A stretch of 64,000 bases of DNA from Lactifluus volemus (Eukaryota > Basidiomycota > Agaricomycetes > Russulales > Russulaceae): assembly GCA_022376515.1 (NCBI GenBank), contig WTXI01000199.1, forward strand, positions 1-64,000, in the 5' to 3' direction. Each line of letters begins with the position of its first letter. The first letter of the stretch is position 1. The translations under genes and the position numbers were made by a program. The notes beneath the pieces were generated by a model that worked only from the letters and a program-made list of their open reading frames with translations, did no database searches and was not told the origin of the DNA. Of the stretch, positions 51,858 through 63,297 are shown piece by piece.

Positions 51858-52186
51858 GTAGGTCACGGTGGCAGTGGCATTGAGATTTTAGGATGTCTTG
51901 TAGTTGCTTATGCTAGGTAGTGCTTTGTAGTAGGTAGTACAGTATTAGCAAGTGGTACTGTAGTGACATCTTGTGCTGTGATTGAGTGGCATGCAGGTTG
52001 GTGGGTATAGTTCATACATTATACCGTTTGTTGGGCTCTCCAAGTCTCAACACCTCATAGTTAACAGGGTTTATGGTATTATGGTGTGTGTGTTAGGGGG
52101 TCGTGGTGTGCGAGAGCAGTGTGTCGCTCACCCTTGCCTGGTGTAGGAAAAACCCGCCATGGTGGTGGTTCGGGTTCAAGGGCCCC

Positions 52187-52200
52187 GTCTACGAAGACTC
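52187..52200. repeat. 14-bp target duplication GTCTACGAAGACTC (right)
   Basis: Pairs with 43293-43306. Confidence 0.88.
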
Positions 52201-52830
52201 AGATACGCTATCGCTATCTATTGCCGGACCGAAACTCCCCCTAGGCGAGGAGAGGATATTCTTCCCACGCTACGATCCGTGATTGCTGTTGCTGGCACGT
52301 AACCCACGGGCCACGAATACGGTATTGTCTATCGGTTATTCACCTGTTCTGTACCTACTTTCTTCACTGATGTTCAATTGGGTAATCTGGACAAGACCTC
52401 CTCCTTACTTTGTTTAACCGGGAAGGACTCTCCAAATGACAGTCTCATCCCGAATTGTTTATGTAACCTCCGAACATCCGTTTCTAGTTCTCATTAGATC
52501 TCATTAGATCTCATTCCTCAAGACTGCCGTCGACAGTTCGTAGTGTGCAGACTGGTCTTTATTCCTTTTTTCAAATCCCTGCAGTCGTCGCGTGTCAGAG
52601 CGGTCCACCCTTTGCAAATGCGCTGCGTAGCCATTTGACACAGCCATTTGTGACAGTGGAAGCCACGTGGACTGTCGGACACCGCGTGTGTACTGCGTGT
52701 ACAACAGGGTAAGGCACTAGGTCAACCGCTCTCTCGATATACCCATCACCATCTGATCTGCAAAAGTTGCTGACGTTTCTGCCAGTGCCAATGGGTCATA
52801 CTGAGCATGCCTATATCCGGTTACCAACAA
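52201..52830. repeat. Segmental duplicate of 5518-5930, right part
   Basis: CAGATACGCT, then GACCGAAACTCCCCCT, GACAGTTCGTAGTGTGCAGACTGGTCT, CCACGTGGACTGTCGGACACCGCGTG and CTGAGCATGCCTATATCCG, in the same order as upstream of F-box B. No F-box gene follows here. Confidence 0.75.
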
Positions 52831-53697
52831 CACACAAAGAAAACAAATTTACATTTTCGAATCGTTCAGGGAGCAGCCCGGGAAACTGACAATCTACTGT
52901 ACACTAACAATCGTTCTTACTCGACTTGTTCGCAGCAGCTCTCGGGGTAGGTGCTCCCCCACTCTGCGGCTTTATACTAGTGGGCGATCTAGGGCTCTTC
53001 TTCCTGGCCCTAGCCTGTTCAGTGCATACTCGTCAGCGATTCCGTCTGTCTGCGATTTCCTTCGAGTCTACAAACCGGGCTGGATGTCGTGCATCCTGAA
53101 GTGGCGACACGAAGCTTGGCAGCAGTCTTGTTGGCTGGTTTTACTGCTGTCAGTCCATAACGCCCAAGATAATGTATATGCCAAAGGCGACTCACGCTTG
53201 GGCGCCATGTTCAACTTTTTGTTTGCTTTGGATCCTTCATCTCCTCTTGCCCTTTTTATACGCGAGGACTCCCCAGAGGCTGATGCGCTGTGCCAAGTCA
53301 CGTTGACTTATTCATGGCGTTTTCATCGCTTCCATTCAGGTTGTATCACTTGTTGTCCCGGCCAAAGTCTCTCAAGACATTCGTTATCCAAATGAATCAC
53401 ATACGTGGCCTACCTTCAGTAAACGAAGATAAACTCTCCATTCTGGGATTCTTCGGTAATGCTCCTCCTCACCCCAACATTAAGGGTGAGGCACATTTTG
53501 CCATAGGCTGCGCAGTACCTGGATGACCGCTTTGAGGTTCCGCAAAGCATCTTGACGTTTTTACTACCGGAACAAGTCCCGATAACTCGCAGAAAGACTC
53601 AGGCCATCGATGGTCGTGGATCTTCTTGATCTTAGTATCGGCATGGTGACTTTGGGGTTCAAGTCATCTTGCCTAACTTGCTGCCAAGGTGGTCATA
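52831..53697. other. Intergenic; possible 5' gene fragment near 53100-53300
   Basis: On the minus strand a TATA-like GTATAAAAAGGGC near 53255-53267 is followed by ATGGCGCCCAAGC and a GTGAGT...ACAGCAG intron-like stretch. After it come Lys/Ala-rich codons resembling the start of a ribosomal-protein-like gene, but the frame soon ends. Too little to name. Confidence 0.3.
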
Positions 53698-53859
53698 TCA
53701 ATTACAAGTACCCCCGGACGGGAAACGCCGTCTTCGCCACAAACGTTGGGTATCTCGGCGATGCATCTGATAGATCTGATCCCCAACGGCCATGGTTTTC
53801 CCTAGTGACTCAGTTTCAAAGCATGGTCTAAAAGCGTGAGAAGATCCGGAAGTTTGTAT

Positions 53860-54110
53860 CTGATGAGTAACCCTTTTGTAGATCACCAAACCGTCTGCTG
53901 TGTCTGACTTTGTCTGTGCCATCACGGTTCTTCCCAAATCGATGACAATTCTGCCCCCTGTCATCCCTTGCGATCGCCACTTGGAGAAAGCATGAACCAT
54001 TGCAGAAGGAACTACTTCATATGTGACGCTTTTGGGAATCGCCAGGCCGTCTTCTGTCTGTGACTTTGTCTGTGCCATTCTTGTTAGTGTTGGGCAAAAG
54101 GTGACCTTCT
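53860..54110. repeat. Degenerate tandem duplication of about 130 bp
   Basis: Two copies around GTGTCTGACTTTGTCTGTGCCATCACG (53900-53927) and TCTGTGACTTTGTCTGTGCCATTCTTG (54057-54083). A minus-strand ORF (53698-54258) spans both and so contains a repeated MAQTKS motif; it is not convincing as a gene. Confidence 0.5.
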
Positions 54111-54309
54111 CTATGACTATTTCAACGAAACTCACGGATCGAGTGGCAAAAGGTCTCTGTGTACTCCTTGTCGCGGGCTGTGCCATGAGAAGGTCGTGAC
54201 AAAGTGGCGAAATGATGTTCATAGGCAGTGATAGGCTACAAACGCTCCAAGCCTCCACCTCTTGAGTCGTCTACATTTGTGTGATCTACTCTTCTAATCG
54301 ACCCATTTA

Positions 54310-54545
54310 GGAGTCCGGGTGTCAGAGTCGGATTCCGGCGATGTTTCATTCCAGACCTGACAATTCCGAGGGTCACCCCGTGCCCCTAGCTCACTCGGAA
54401 TCACAGCGTGGAAGACTGAGCAACAGAAATCAGAGTCAGAATCAGGCGAAGTTTCATTTCATACATGACAATGCCAAGGCACACACCGTGCCCCTAGCAC
54501 ATTCTGAATCACTGCATTGAAGACTGAGCACCGGAATGCGGACGT
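54310..54545. repeat. Degenerate tandem repeat, two units of about 113 bp
   Basis: Both units contain CAGAGTC.GA.TC.GGCGA, TGTTTCATT or AGTTTCATT, CCGTGCCCCTAGC and GAAGACTGAGCA in the same order. Confidence 0.7.
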
Positions 54546-55135
54546 TTCCGTGAAGTATCATCGGGTCCAGATCACACTATTCGTGTCGGTATAAATCTGC
54601 GTTATCCCTCACCCCAGAACCAGCGACGTCCTCCCGCATATGAATGGACCAAAGTTCCCTATCATCCTGTAAAAAAGAGGCCCTGGATGGACAAAACATA
54701 GAGGGACTTCATGAAAAGCACGCAGCGGTCATATTGCAACAGTGGGATGGGGCGTGGCCGCCGCTGTGGCGTTGATGGCCCGTTGATGGCCCTGCGATTG
54801 GTTGAGCCGTCGCGTGGAGGTGGTGGTGACGATGATGATACCTGATGGTGATAGCGTGACTTTATAAAGGGAATTGTGACTTTAGTACGGCACAGAACAT
54901 ACCTACTAAAGATTCTGCATATGTTTTATGTGTTGCGGGATGATGCTTGAGCTGAGGCAGGTGCAGTGCCACCCGCAAGCAAGGTTAAGGCCAACGGCGT
55001 TGGCATTTTCTAGTCAGTAAGTACAGAGTAGTTTTGAAGTGAGAAATGTAGGCATTAGTGTGGCACAGCTGATGGGAACTGATAGGACCACTGCCACGTG
55101 GCAGTGCTTATGTTCGTCTTCACCTGGGCTCTTAC
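54546..55135. other. Intergenic upstream of the CofD-like gene
   Basis: No gene seen. A CCACGTGGC palindrome lies at about 55094-55102, some 40 bp before the start codon; a regulatory role is inference. Confidence 0.4.
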
Positions 55136-57150
55136 ATGGCACCTCCTCAAAGTGTGATCACCAATACCACTGCTTCTGATCCCCTGCAGGCGCAAGCACA
55201 GCGACCGCGCCTCAAAATTCACGCACAAGGAGTTGTAGGGGAATCGAATGAGTCCAACTGTAGCACATCCTACCTGGTCATATCTGGAGGCACGGGATGC
55301 AACGCGATCTGTGCCGCGTTCGCACGAGCATGTTATGTTCTTCCAGTGTCGGATGACGGCGGTTCATCGAGTGAGATCATCCGCGTGCTAGGCGGCCCTT
55401 CTATAGGTTTCTATTTTCCCCTCCCTTTCTTTCTCATGATGTGGCCGCCAGTCTTGATACCAAAACCTGCATTTCTGCCACAGGTGACATCCGCTCACGT
55501 CTTGTGCGCTTGATTCCGCCTGCGCCACCTGGGACAACATCAGATGCGCTCAGGATATTATTGGGACATCGCCTTCCCTCTGGTATTGGTGGAGAACAGC
55601 GCGCGCGCGAAGAGTGGCGGAGCATCGTCGAGGGAAAGAGTAATTTGTGGGATGGTATACCGGAAGATCGCAAAGAGATGATACGAGGTACGAATTCCAG
55701 GACTGCTAGTCTGTTTCCTCCTCTTTGTTCATGTGTGATCGCATTACAGGTTTTCTGGTATATTTTGAAAGCGAGATTCTTCGGCGGGCACATAAAAACT
55801 TTTCATTTGTGAATGGGAGGTGAGCACACAGCATACGCCTATTCCTCGATTCATCTTTATGGTCCAGTATCGGGAACTTTCTACTGGCTGCCGCGCAGTC
55901 ATTCTTCCGCTCCCTCCCCTCCGCCATTTTCCTCTTTTCTTCTATCACCAATAGCCAAGTTGGTGCTTTGGTTATGTCTCCGCCTTCCCCTCCTCATCTA
56001 GATCCAGGCGAATATCGTTCCGGTGATCGCAACGAATCACACCGTTACTATTGCCGCGGAACTGGTGAGGCTATCGTGGATCTGCACCAGGCTCATTAAG
56101 TCTACTCTCCCATAGATGGACGGGACACACCTTGTCGGGCAGTGTGAAATCTCTCATCCAGTTTCCCGTTCTCCATCACCAGAGGACGAGTACCCGTCGT
56201 CACTCAGCTTTGACACTATCTCGCCTACGGTGATTTCTCGAACCCAGAACGTCCACTTTGAAGTCAAGTCCAAGGAGTCATATGAAAGGCTCCGCGCACC
56301 AATAAACCGTACGCACGTCACCTTACTTGCAATGGAATCGAAGGAAATGCTACGCGTTCATAGGGTTGTACTACATCAACTCATACGGACATGAGATTCA
56401 TCCTGTGCCAACCCCGGAATACATCTCGGGCGTCAATTCCCACGAGATTCTAGTGTATTCATGTGGGTCGCTTTGGACCAGGTTTGCATTTATCTCCATC
56501 TCTAAAGCACGGAATATTGAAGCAATGGACAGCATTATTCCCTGTCTCGCGCTGCGCGGTGTGGCTTCAGCCATTGCAAATTCTCATTCTCTTCGCGCCA
56601 AGGTTCTGTTTTGTAAGCCCACACACAGTTATTGTCTCGAAAGGCGGCTGCGCGCTCACCAGGCCAGCACTCTAGTGAACTCGAAGAACGACCGCGAAAC
56701 TGAGGGCTACACCGCGGCCACCTATATCCAGTAAGTTTAACTGACCGTCCGTTTCCGTCGCCTCGCCCTCTCACAAGACCCGAATCCGAACGAACAGAGC
56801 GATCGCGCGGACGCTGAACGCGCGTTACCAAAGAGACCCATTCGGCCTCGGCCCAGACAACGCGGCGACGACCTATCCCGTCTCTGCGTTCGTGACACAT
56901 CTCGTGCATCTGCGTGGATGTGCAGTGCACGTCGACGTGACGCGTGCTTCTGTACGTTTTGTTTCCCCCCGCCCCCGTCTTAGTCATGAATTTGGCAGCT
57001 GATCCTGTGCGTACGCCATGATAGGAGCTTGGGGTGCGATGCATTGAGGTGGAGAGCGAGGCAAGAGAAGCGGATGGAATTCCGCTATATGACGCGGCTT
57101 GTGCAAAAAATGCACTGAAGCAGATTGGTGAGCTGGTCGGGTTAACGTAG
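55136..57150 (+). CDS. CofD/UPF0052 (YvcK-like) family protein, 11 exons
   Basis: Exons: 55136-55406, 55484-55687, 55750-55819, 55868-55958, 56008-56064, 56116-56308, 56364-56481, 56533-56612, 56676-56730, 56798-56951, 57025-57150. All introns are GT-AG and the sum is 1419 nt, 472 aa with no internal stop. The glycine-rich VISGGTGCNAICAAF and VLPVSDDGGSSSEI are the nucleotide/substrate-binding signature of the CofD fold. GDIRSRLVRL, FVNGSIGNFLLAA and VTIAAELMDGTHLVGQCEIS follow. Archaeal CofD is 2-phospho-L-lactate transferase and bacterial YvcK acts in cell-envelope metabolism; the fungal role is not established. All signature motifs are present and the gene appears intact. Confidence 0.9.
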
Positions 57151-57320
57151 ACCCGAGAATCTATATGAGATCGGATCGACTTTGGCGGGCGATGGCACGT
57201 GACATTCAAAGCAAGGGTGTGGTGATGTCATAAAGCTCCTAAATGCAAGCATCGTCATAATCACTCAGCGGCATACATTTATGGAAAAATGAAAGAAATG
57301 CTCTTTGAATCCGTACCAAC

Positions 57321-57880
57321 ATGTTCCAACGCGTAATCTCAGGAACTACAATGCGTGCCGCCACTATCGCCCACGCCTCATCAGCCCGATGGCTTCACGC
57401 GTCTCCGATCGCCTCGAAAACCCTGACTGAAACCGCTGACAAGGTGTGTATACAACCTCGTACCTGTTTAGCCAACGCTAATTTTGGCGCATAGATCAAC
57501 AAGTCAGTTGGCCAGGGACTTGCATCCGCGATTGAGGCCGGCGAGCAAGTCACAGAGAAGACGAAGCAGACTTTTGGTTCGGACAATCGACTGCGCGAGG
57601 ATCGTTCATCCGTTAAATGTTGATATTATCGTAGACGCTACCAAAGACAAGGTGGTGGGTAATGCAAAGTCTGCATCCGAGAAGGTGAAGAAGGTGAGCG
57701 TCTTGTGTTGAGCTCGATTCGTGCTCATGTCACGCTCGTAGAGGTCAAATTCGGCGGCGGAAAAAGCATCCGAGGTAAATCCATTACGCCTGCGCCACTG
57801 ACCATACAACTAAACATTTTTGTGTGGTGGCATAGGTGGCATCCAAGGCGAAGAAGAGGGACTCGGAGCCCCGGAACTGA
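57321..57880 (+). CDS. Small mitochondrial hydrophilic (LEA-like) protein, five exons
   Basis: Exons 57321-57443, 57495-57576, 57635-57693, 57742-57774, 57836-57880 sum to 342 nt (113 aa) with GT-AG introns. The N-terminus (MFQRVISGTTMRAA...SARWLHAS) is Arg/Ser/Ala-rich without acidic residues, typical of a mitochondrial presequence. The rest is Lys/Glu/Ala-rich (EKTKQTF, DATKDKVVGNAKSASEKVKK, AAEKASEVASKAKK) with 11-residue-like periodicity as in LEA/stress proteins. Family assignment is by composition only. Confidence 0.75.
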
Positions 57881-58577
57881 TCCGAGCCCGAACCATATTA
57901 CACGCGCCAAGTTTCATTTTTGACACTGCCATTGTAGTAAGTACCTGTTATAATGAATGTTTGTCATGATCCGAGTCTCCGCTGCAAGTTTGTACCATAT
58001 TTGCACGGGCCACTGGTACGGCCACTAGTTTAGAACGCGACTGTGGTCACGAGTACCCCGCGTTGTTGCAGCATTCTGAGTGTGCGGCAGCCAATTATAC
58101 CCGCGCCACATGCTACAGTGACTGTTTCAACTTGTATACTATGTGCGGTGGCGTCTCGGAACTCGAAGCTACATACTATAGTAGATGGTGGCACACTTTG
58201 GATTTGTACATTTCATGGCAGGTCATTGACGAGGACCTTTCAATGCGTGCGGCGTAGTATTAACCGATGGCGGGGCGCGGAAGCAGTAGAGCACCGTAGC
58301 GGCGTAACCCCACCGTGGGGTAACGGAACATCGGTGCACACGCGCCGATCAGTCATTTGTCCTCTCCCACAATCGTTTAATTGTAACACTTTATATTCCT
58401 CACCCTTAACCCCTCAATTCTTTTTTCTCCCCCATCTACATCTACCCTTTTTTTCGCAGCAAAGCAAAAGTTTCTGCTACACACACCACGAATAGTGCTC
58501 TTCATCACCAACCGTGACAATATACCCTCAACATACATACCAGTTTTATCGCCAAGCCCTTGTCCTCGCCATCCAAC
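57881..58577. other. Intergenic, no gene recognised
   Basis: C/T-rich from 58420, compatible with the promoter or 5' UTR of the next gene. Confidence 0.4.
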
Positions 58578-58970
58578 ATGTCATTTTTGAAAGGTGTATC
58601 CTTCATTAACAAGGTCAGCGCAGCCCGTAGTTCCGGAAGTTTTGTTCATCTCTCCCCCAGAAGCGGCAGTCCGTTGGCCTCAGTTCGACGAGAATTTTCT
58701 CATCCGATTCATCCAGTGTGGCATCTTCACTAACATTAGTCGCCTCGCCAGTGAGTCCCCCAATAGCCTTCACCCTTCTATATGACAAGTAACAACAATC
58801 GTTTTGTGTCAGCCCCAGAACCGAAAGGTAGGCATCCATTCCTCCACTCAGAGGGAAGGAAACACGGTGTTGAATGTTTCTTATCGTTCTAGTCAAAAAT
58901 CCCAGAGTTTGCCGAGATGCTCGAAGATGAAAATATGGCTTGGGGTCCGCCCAAGTCTCGGCGACAGTAA
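58578..58970 (+). CDS. Small protein with mitochondrial presequence, three exons
   Basis: Exons 58578-58715, 58813-58827 and 58893-58970 sum to 231 nt (76 aa), phase 0 at both joins, with GTGTGG...GTCAG and GTAGGC...TCTAG introns. The N-terminus MSFLKGVSFINKVSAARSSG through ASVRREFS has no acidic residue before an Arg-Arg-Glu-Phe-Ser site resembling a matrix-protease cleavage site. The C-terminus KIPEFAEMLEDENMAWGPPK is acidic. The 15-nt middle exon makes the model less certain. Function unknown. Confidence 0.55.
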
Positions 58971-59546
58971 TTGCGCGCGCTTGATGCGAAGCGTCTAGTG
59001 AGTAATGTTCCTTTTTCTTCTCTCGTCCTTGGCGAATCACCCGTAGAAGCCTTGTCCTCTTACCTCATTTTTTTTAGGGTCATGATTTTGCGCGTGTGCC
59101 GGCCAGACTTGCGGAAATGGAGTGCCAATGCAGGCACAAGGACGTTTGTACAAGACTTGGGGCATCCGCGGTTTTACCATTTGTACAGTATGAGTTGCGA
59201 TCGCTGCTATTTTATGATCTTCTCGTCGCCTGAGACTTATCCGCCTGCCATGGAGACGCTGCGCACTGAGTACTGAATACGGAGGAATGGCATTGAGTTC
59301 AGAGTCAACCCGCGGACAGGGTTAATTGCAGGAATGGCAATCAATATGAGTGGATCTGCAAGGACCCGAATACCTCTTCTACGACCGAATAGCTTGTTTC
59401 CGTGTGAATGGGGACAGCGGATCGGTTCTATCCGCGAAAAGAGCACCTCTGGCAGGCACACGAGCGAAATTGAACATGCCGTAGTTAACAATATCGTGAT
59501 CATGATAATGGACAAAGACCTTTCATCTCTGTACGGAGGGAAACCT
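58971..59546. other. Intergenic, no gene recognised
   Basis: No family-like ORF on either strand. Confidence 0.4.
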
Positions 59547-60201
59547 CTACGCGGAAGTAATAAGCGGCGCACACCTTATCCACTCGCCCTTCTCCAATTC
59601 CTGCAGCACAAACGCCGCAAAACCCAACCTGGCCAGCGTATACCTAGACCCAGCTTTCCATCCCCGACATACCCCACGCGCACCTCCCTATTCGTCTCAT
59701 TCTTCAACACCGGCACGCGAACGATCGTCCACTCAATATCGTCGCACGCACGAATGACCTCTCCGACCGCGACGATATCCTGATAGGCCGAATGCGCACC
59801 GATCGCGACGGCGGCGACGAAACCCGAATAGACCACGCTCCATCGATCCTTCTCATCCTTGATGCTAGTTGTGCCGAGCGCGATGAGACGTTTGACTCCC
59901 TTACGTCTCATCGAAGCTAACACTACGCCGTAACCGCGCGCGATCGGCGTGCCCGAAGGGTTCCCGAATGCCGGGCCGAGCGCGCTCAGTACGGCGTGTG
60001 CACCCGTCAACGCTGCGTCGAGAGACTCGGTATCTTCGAGCGTGCCCTGGGAGATCGTCAAGTCTGGGTGCTTGTGTAGGTGCGCGGGTAGTTTGTTTGG
60101 GCTGCGCGCGTAGACGACGATGGTGTGACGTTTTGTCGCGAGCGCTTCTTCGATGAGTAGGATGCCGGTGGGACGGTGGCGCCGAGTACGACGATGCGCA
60201 T
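59547..60201 (-). pseudogene. NAD(P)-binding (NmrA/SDR-type) protein with two frameshifts
   Basis: The start MRIVVLGAT (60201) is the first beta strand and glycine-rich loop of a Rossmann fold. One base is missing within ACCGTCCCACCGGC (about 60165-60180), which breaks the expected GATGPTG motif. The next frame continues GILLIEEALATKRHTIVVYA, SALGPAFGNPSGTPIARGYG, VKRLIALGTTSI and DDIEWTIVRVPVL. A second shift near 59665 is needed to reach LARLGFAAFVLQELEKGEW and the stop at 59547. With both corrected the length fits the family. It is either a recent pseudogene or contains sequence errors; the rest of the coding sequence is undamaged. Confidence 0.75.
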
Positions 60202-60654
60202 CTGGCCTCGGTTGGTGTGGTGGTGTGGTGGTGGTGGTGGTGGGTAGTAAAGGGAGTTTGTAAACTGACAACTCAATGGATTGAGGTCATTTGGGCGCAG
60301 CCGACGTCTCTTTGACCCCAACAAATATACGTCACGTGACAGCATCCAATCACGGATGACGACGCGATTCGGGTAACCCAAGTTACAAGCAGAGTCCTCA
60401 ACATGTCCGCTCCGCCTGATAATACTCCAGCATACTCACTGGTTTGCATCTATTCACTTATCTGCTTACAGTTAAACGGGGAAAAAAGATGCAGCGTGAA
60501 GCACAATCGGTGATCATCGCGTTGGTCCCGCCGTACTCAGACTCTGGCTCGAGTCGCACAGCCAAACTCCATTCATCGTGAGAAGACAAGTAGAGGCAAA
60601 TCTAAAGACGAGTCTGAACATCACAGGGTGCGCACAGGAGATACGTATCATACA
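60202..60654. other. Intergenic, no gene recognised
   Basis: A GGTGGTGGT microsatellite near 60220-60240 and a TCACGTGA palindrome near 60332-60339. Confidence 0.4.
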
Positions 60655-60816
60655 TATCAATTTCGTAGGTTCTGGTGGTTGATGTAGGTAGTATTTGTAA
60701 CGCATTCAGTATGGACGCAAAGATGATGATGCGATCAAAATACAGAATGAAACTACAGATAAATGGGTAGTAAAAGGGGATCAGGAGTGGGGCAGTCTAC
60801 CAAGGAGGGCGTGAGG
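60655..60816 (-). repeat. 3'-flank block of F-box unit H (diverged)
   Basis: TTTCGTAGGTTCTGGTGGTTGATGTAGGTAGT and GCATTCAGTATGG resemble the blocks downstream of the main array. Confidence 0.45.
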
Positions 60817-62397
60817 CTATCGCGGATTGTAGGAGACGGCTACAGCGGGGCCGCTGCGCTGGCGGGCTGCGATAAACGATTCTACACTTCGTCGTGCAGT
60901 TTCGTCTAACCCAATCCCATCAATGGAGAGGCTGTGTAGAGAGGGGAATACTTCGGTGACTGATCTTCCCATGAGCCCTTGTAACGCAGCTGCGATGAAC
61001 GGCTCTAGAGTGTTGGGTATTGAGAGTGTCCGGACAGAGGGAAAGGTGTGAAAAAGTTGCAGCCATATCGTGGGATCATGATCCGTCATGTATTTATTCG
61101 ACTCTTTTGAGTAGTATCCGCTGGATTTGATGATGAGCGACTGCACGCTAGAGCGGAAGGGTAAAATCTGGCTGCATATCTGTGCTACAGAAATGACTTG
61201 ACGACCCAACCCGAAGCACTTGATATGCCACATGTGACAGTGACGACTCGTGGAATCAGACATCATATTTGAGGAAAAAAAGATGGAGGTGCCCAAAGCC
61301 GGACTGAATTTCAAGGACAGGGTGGATGACCTGAACCATTCTAGGTGACCAAAGAAACGAACGGTTTGGGGGATGTCAAAGGCAACGCCAGGTAGATGGA
61401 AGAAGTATATCCTGAATTGTTTCAGTACAGGGGCTTCGATTTGGGCCGCGAGCGCTTCCAGGTCCTCGGTGACACCCTGAAATTCCAAGAAAGTGAGAGC
61501 GGGGAGAACAAACCGGATCTGTGGCAGTTCAGGTCGGTTTCCGCTTTGGGGGTTAAATATCGGGGATTTGAAAGTGATGAAAAGAGTTTTGAGCTTTGGC
61601 AGCGCAGATAGACATCTAGCCATTGTCTCTAGCCCTGACATAGGTAACTTCTCAAGATGGAGAGATCTAAGGTCGCTTATAAACAAAGGAAATTGTGGCA
61701 ACGATGGAAGTTCGATTGCGCGCAACGTGAGTTGTCGTAGACACGGAGCGGATCCATGCAAGAACGTATCTGGAAGAGTAAGCGTCTCACCAGTTGCATA
61801 TAACGAAAGAGATTTCAACGCTGGAAATGGCCCCTCCATTGCCGTGAAGATTCCATTCCAGAATAGAAAATCGATTGGATCGGTGATAGTAATCTGGCAT
61901 ACGCGATCCCGACGTTCCAGTGCAGCAATGAGGTTGTCGAAGCAGTATCTGTAGTTGTCTAGTAGATACTCGCCATTGAATTGGATAGAAAGTGGAAGCG
62001 GTGGCCAGACATCCAACAGTTTCATCACAGGCGAGCCCTCCTTGCAAAGGAGTTGCAGATTTAGACGGATTGGCGATCCAAAAACAACGTATCGCCATCT
62101 CCTGCATACGTGCACCAACTTCTGCCAATTCCAGGTCCAGGCAAATTCATCTTCGTATTCTTTGATGAGCAATTGATAAAAATCGAATATGTCTAGGAGG
62201 ACATCGTCGGGGAGAACCTCGATTGTTACTCGTTGGAACGCCGGACCTACGCCACCCGATATAACTCAGCAATCGTTTTGGTTGTTCTGATGAGTCTTAC
62301 TACCTGGGCCTTGGTGAACAAGCAATCCATTTCGGTGATCATGATGTGCAACAATTTGAATGCTTTTGCTGCTTGAGATTATGGAATAACCATCCAT
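60817..62397 (-). CDS. F-box protein H (two exons), isolated from the main array
   Basis: Exon 1 is 62304-62397 (MDGYSIISSSKS...), intron 62247-62303 (57 nt, GTAGTAAG...GCGTAG), exon 2 60817-62246, 507 aa. The F-box is AFQRVTIEVLPDDVLLDIF then LVHVCRRWRYVVF; no ATG occurs in that part of exon 2, so exon 1 is needed for a complete F-box. The later part has NLIAALERRDRVCQI, LPALTFLEFQG and IWLQLFHTFPSVRTLSI like the paralogs. More diverged than A/C/D/E/G. Intact; predicted SCF adaptor of unknown substrate. Confidence 0.87.
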
Positions 62398-63297
62398 GAG
62401 GTTGACTGGTGAGTACAATTGCCAGCGCTTGTTGTGGCGTTATCTGGCCCGGGCTCCGGCAGCCGGAGGAGCGATGCCGATCTACTCAGACACCATCGTC
62501 CTAAGCTAGTTCCCCTTTATCGGGATATGCAATCCACTGCAGATTCAGAATTGGCGTTGTGCCTACAGAATCAACATGACTACAAACATATATATCGTGC
62601 ATGGATGCAGAGCGCGGAACTACGCGAGCTCACCGTGAGCGAGGAGCTGACACTCGAAGAGGAGTGCGGGAGTACCCCATCCGTCACTCACCCCTGTCCT
62701 AACCTCTTCATGCCAACAGCGTTGCATCCCTCTATTTTTGACCAAGTCGAGATGCGGGTCGTCGACGCGTGTGTAAGCTGCCAGTAGTCAGCGGGAGAGA
62801 TACGGGAGTCCCTGACTCAAGTTACCACGCCACACACTGGCACGGTCTATCTCCGGCGCTGTACCTCTTTCCTTCTTCTATACGCTTTTTCCGGGGCGCT
62901 TGGTAGTCACGGTGAACTTTCAAGTTGACATCATGCTCGCGGTGAGGAGCAACCGTGTGCCATCCTACAATGAGCGTGATGTGGTAGGGACCAGATTTAT
63001 TTTGTAGACTGCTATCATAACTTGAGGAATAACTTGAGGCAAATCGTGCAAACTTGTACCGCACATGACCAGACCGGTCACTCTCTTCTGGGGAGAAACG
63101 GATGTGTATTGATGGTCGGTACAGTAACTATCGGCAGATGTGGGGTAGTATTTCTTCGTCACCGAGCCCGAGCTGGCAAATCGGTTTCATCCACCGGATC
63201 AACAACCAACAACAATCACCAGTCTCCATTTCCATACCGACTTCTACATTGGGCCACCGTCAATCGTCCTCAGTTCTTTACGCCATTCCATCCTGCA
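62398..63297. other. Intergenic upstream of H and of the CRN gene
   Basis: A 122-codon open frame at 62419-62787 shows no recognised family. The last 250 bp are probably the CRN gene's promoter and leader. Confidence 0.4.

Larger units (their letters stand above)
43307..52186 (-). mobile_element. Insertion with poly(A) tail and 14-bp target duplication (non-LTR-type mechanism)
   Basis: The left end is an 18-T run (43307-43324), a poly(A) tail on the minus strand, and the whole is flanked by a perfect 14-bp repeat, the signature of target-primed reverse transcription. Once the nested MITE and Ty3 element are removed about 0.8 kb remains, with no convincing ORF. It is therefore probably a SINE-like or other non-autonomous retroelement. 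No clear tRNA-type A/B boxes were found. Confidence 0.7.

Noticed and set aside
52150..52186. GGTTCGGGTTCAAGG as a tRNA-type B box (SINE head or tRNA gene)
   Set aside because: No A box at the proper distance, no cloverleaf, and its orientation is opposite to the poly(A) tail of the insertion.
53698..54258. 186-codon minus-strand ORF
   Set aside because: It spans a degenerate tandem duplication, and its repeated MAQTKS motif comes from the DNA repeat; no family resemblance.
62419..62787. 122-codon plus-strand ORF
   Set aside because: No recognised motif, and it lies in the upstream region of F-box H; kept only as an open frame, not a gene.
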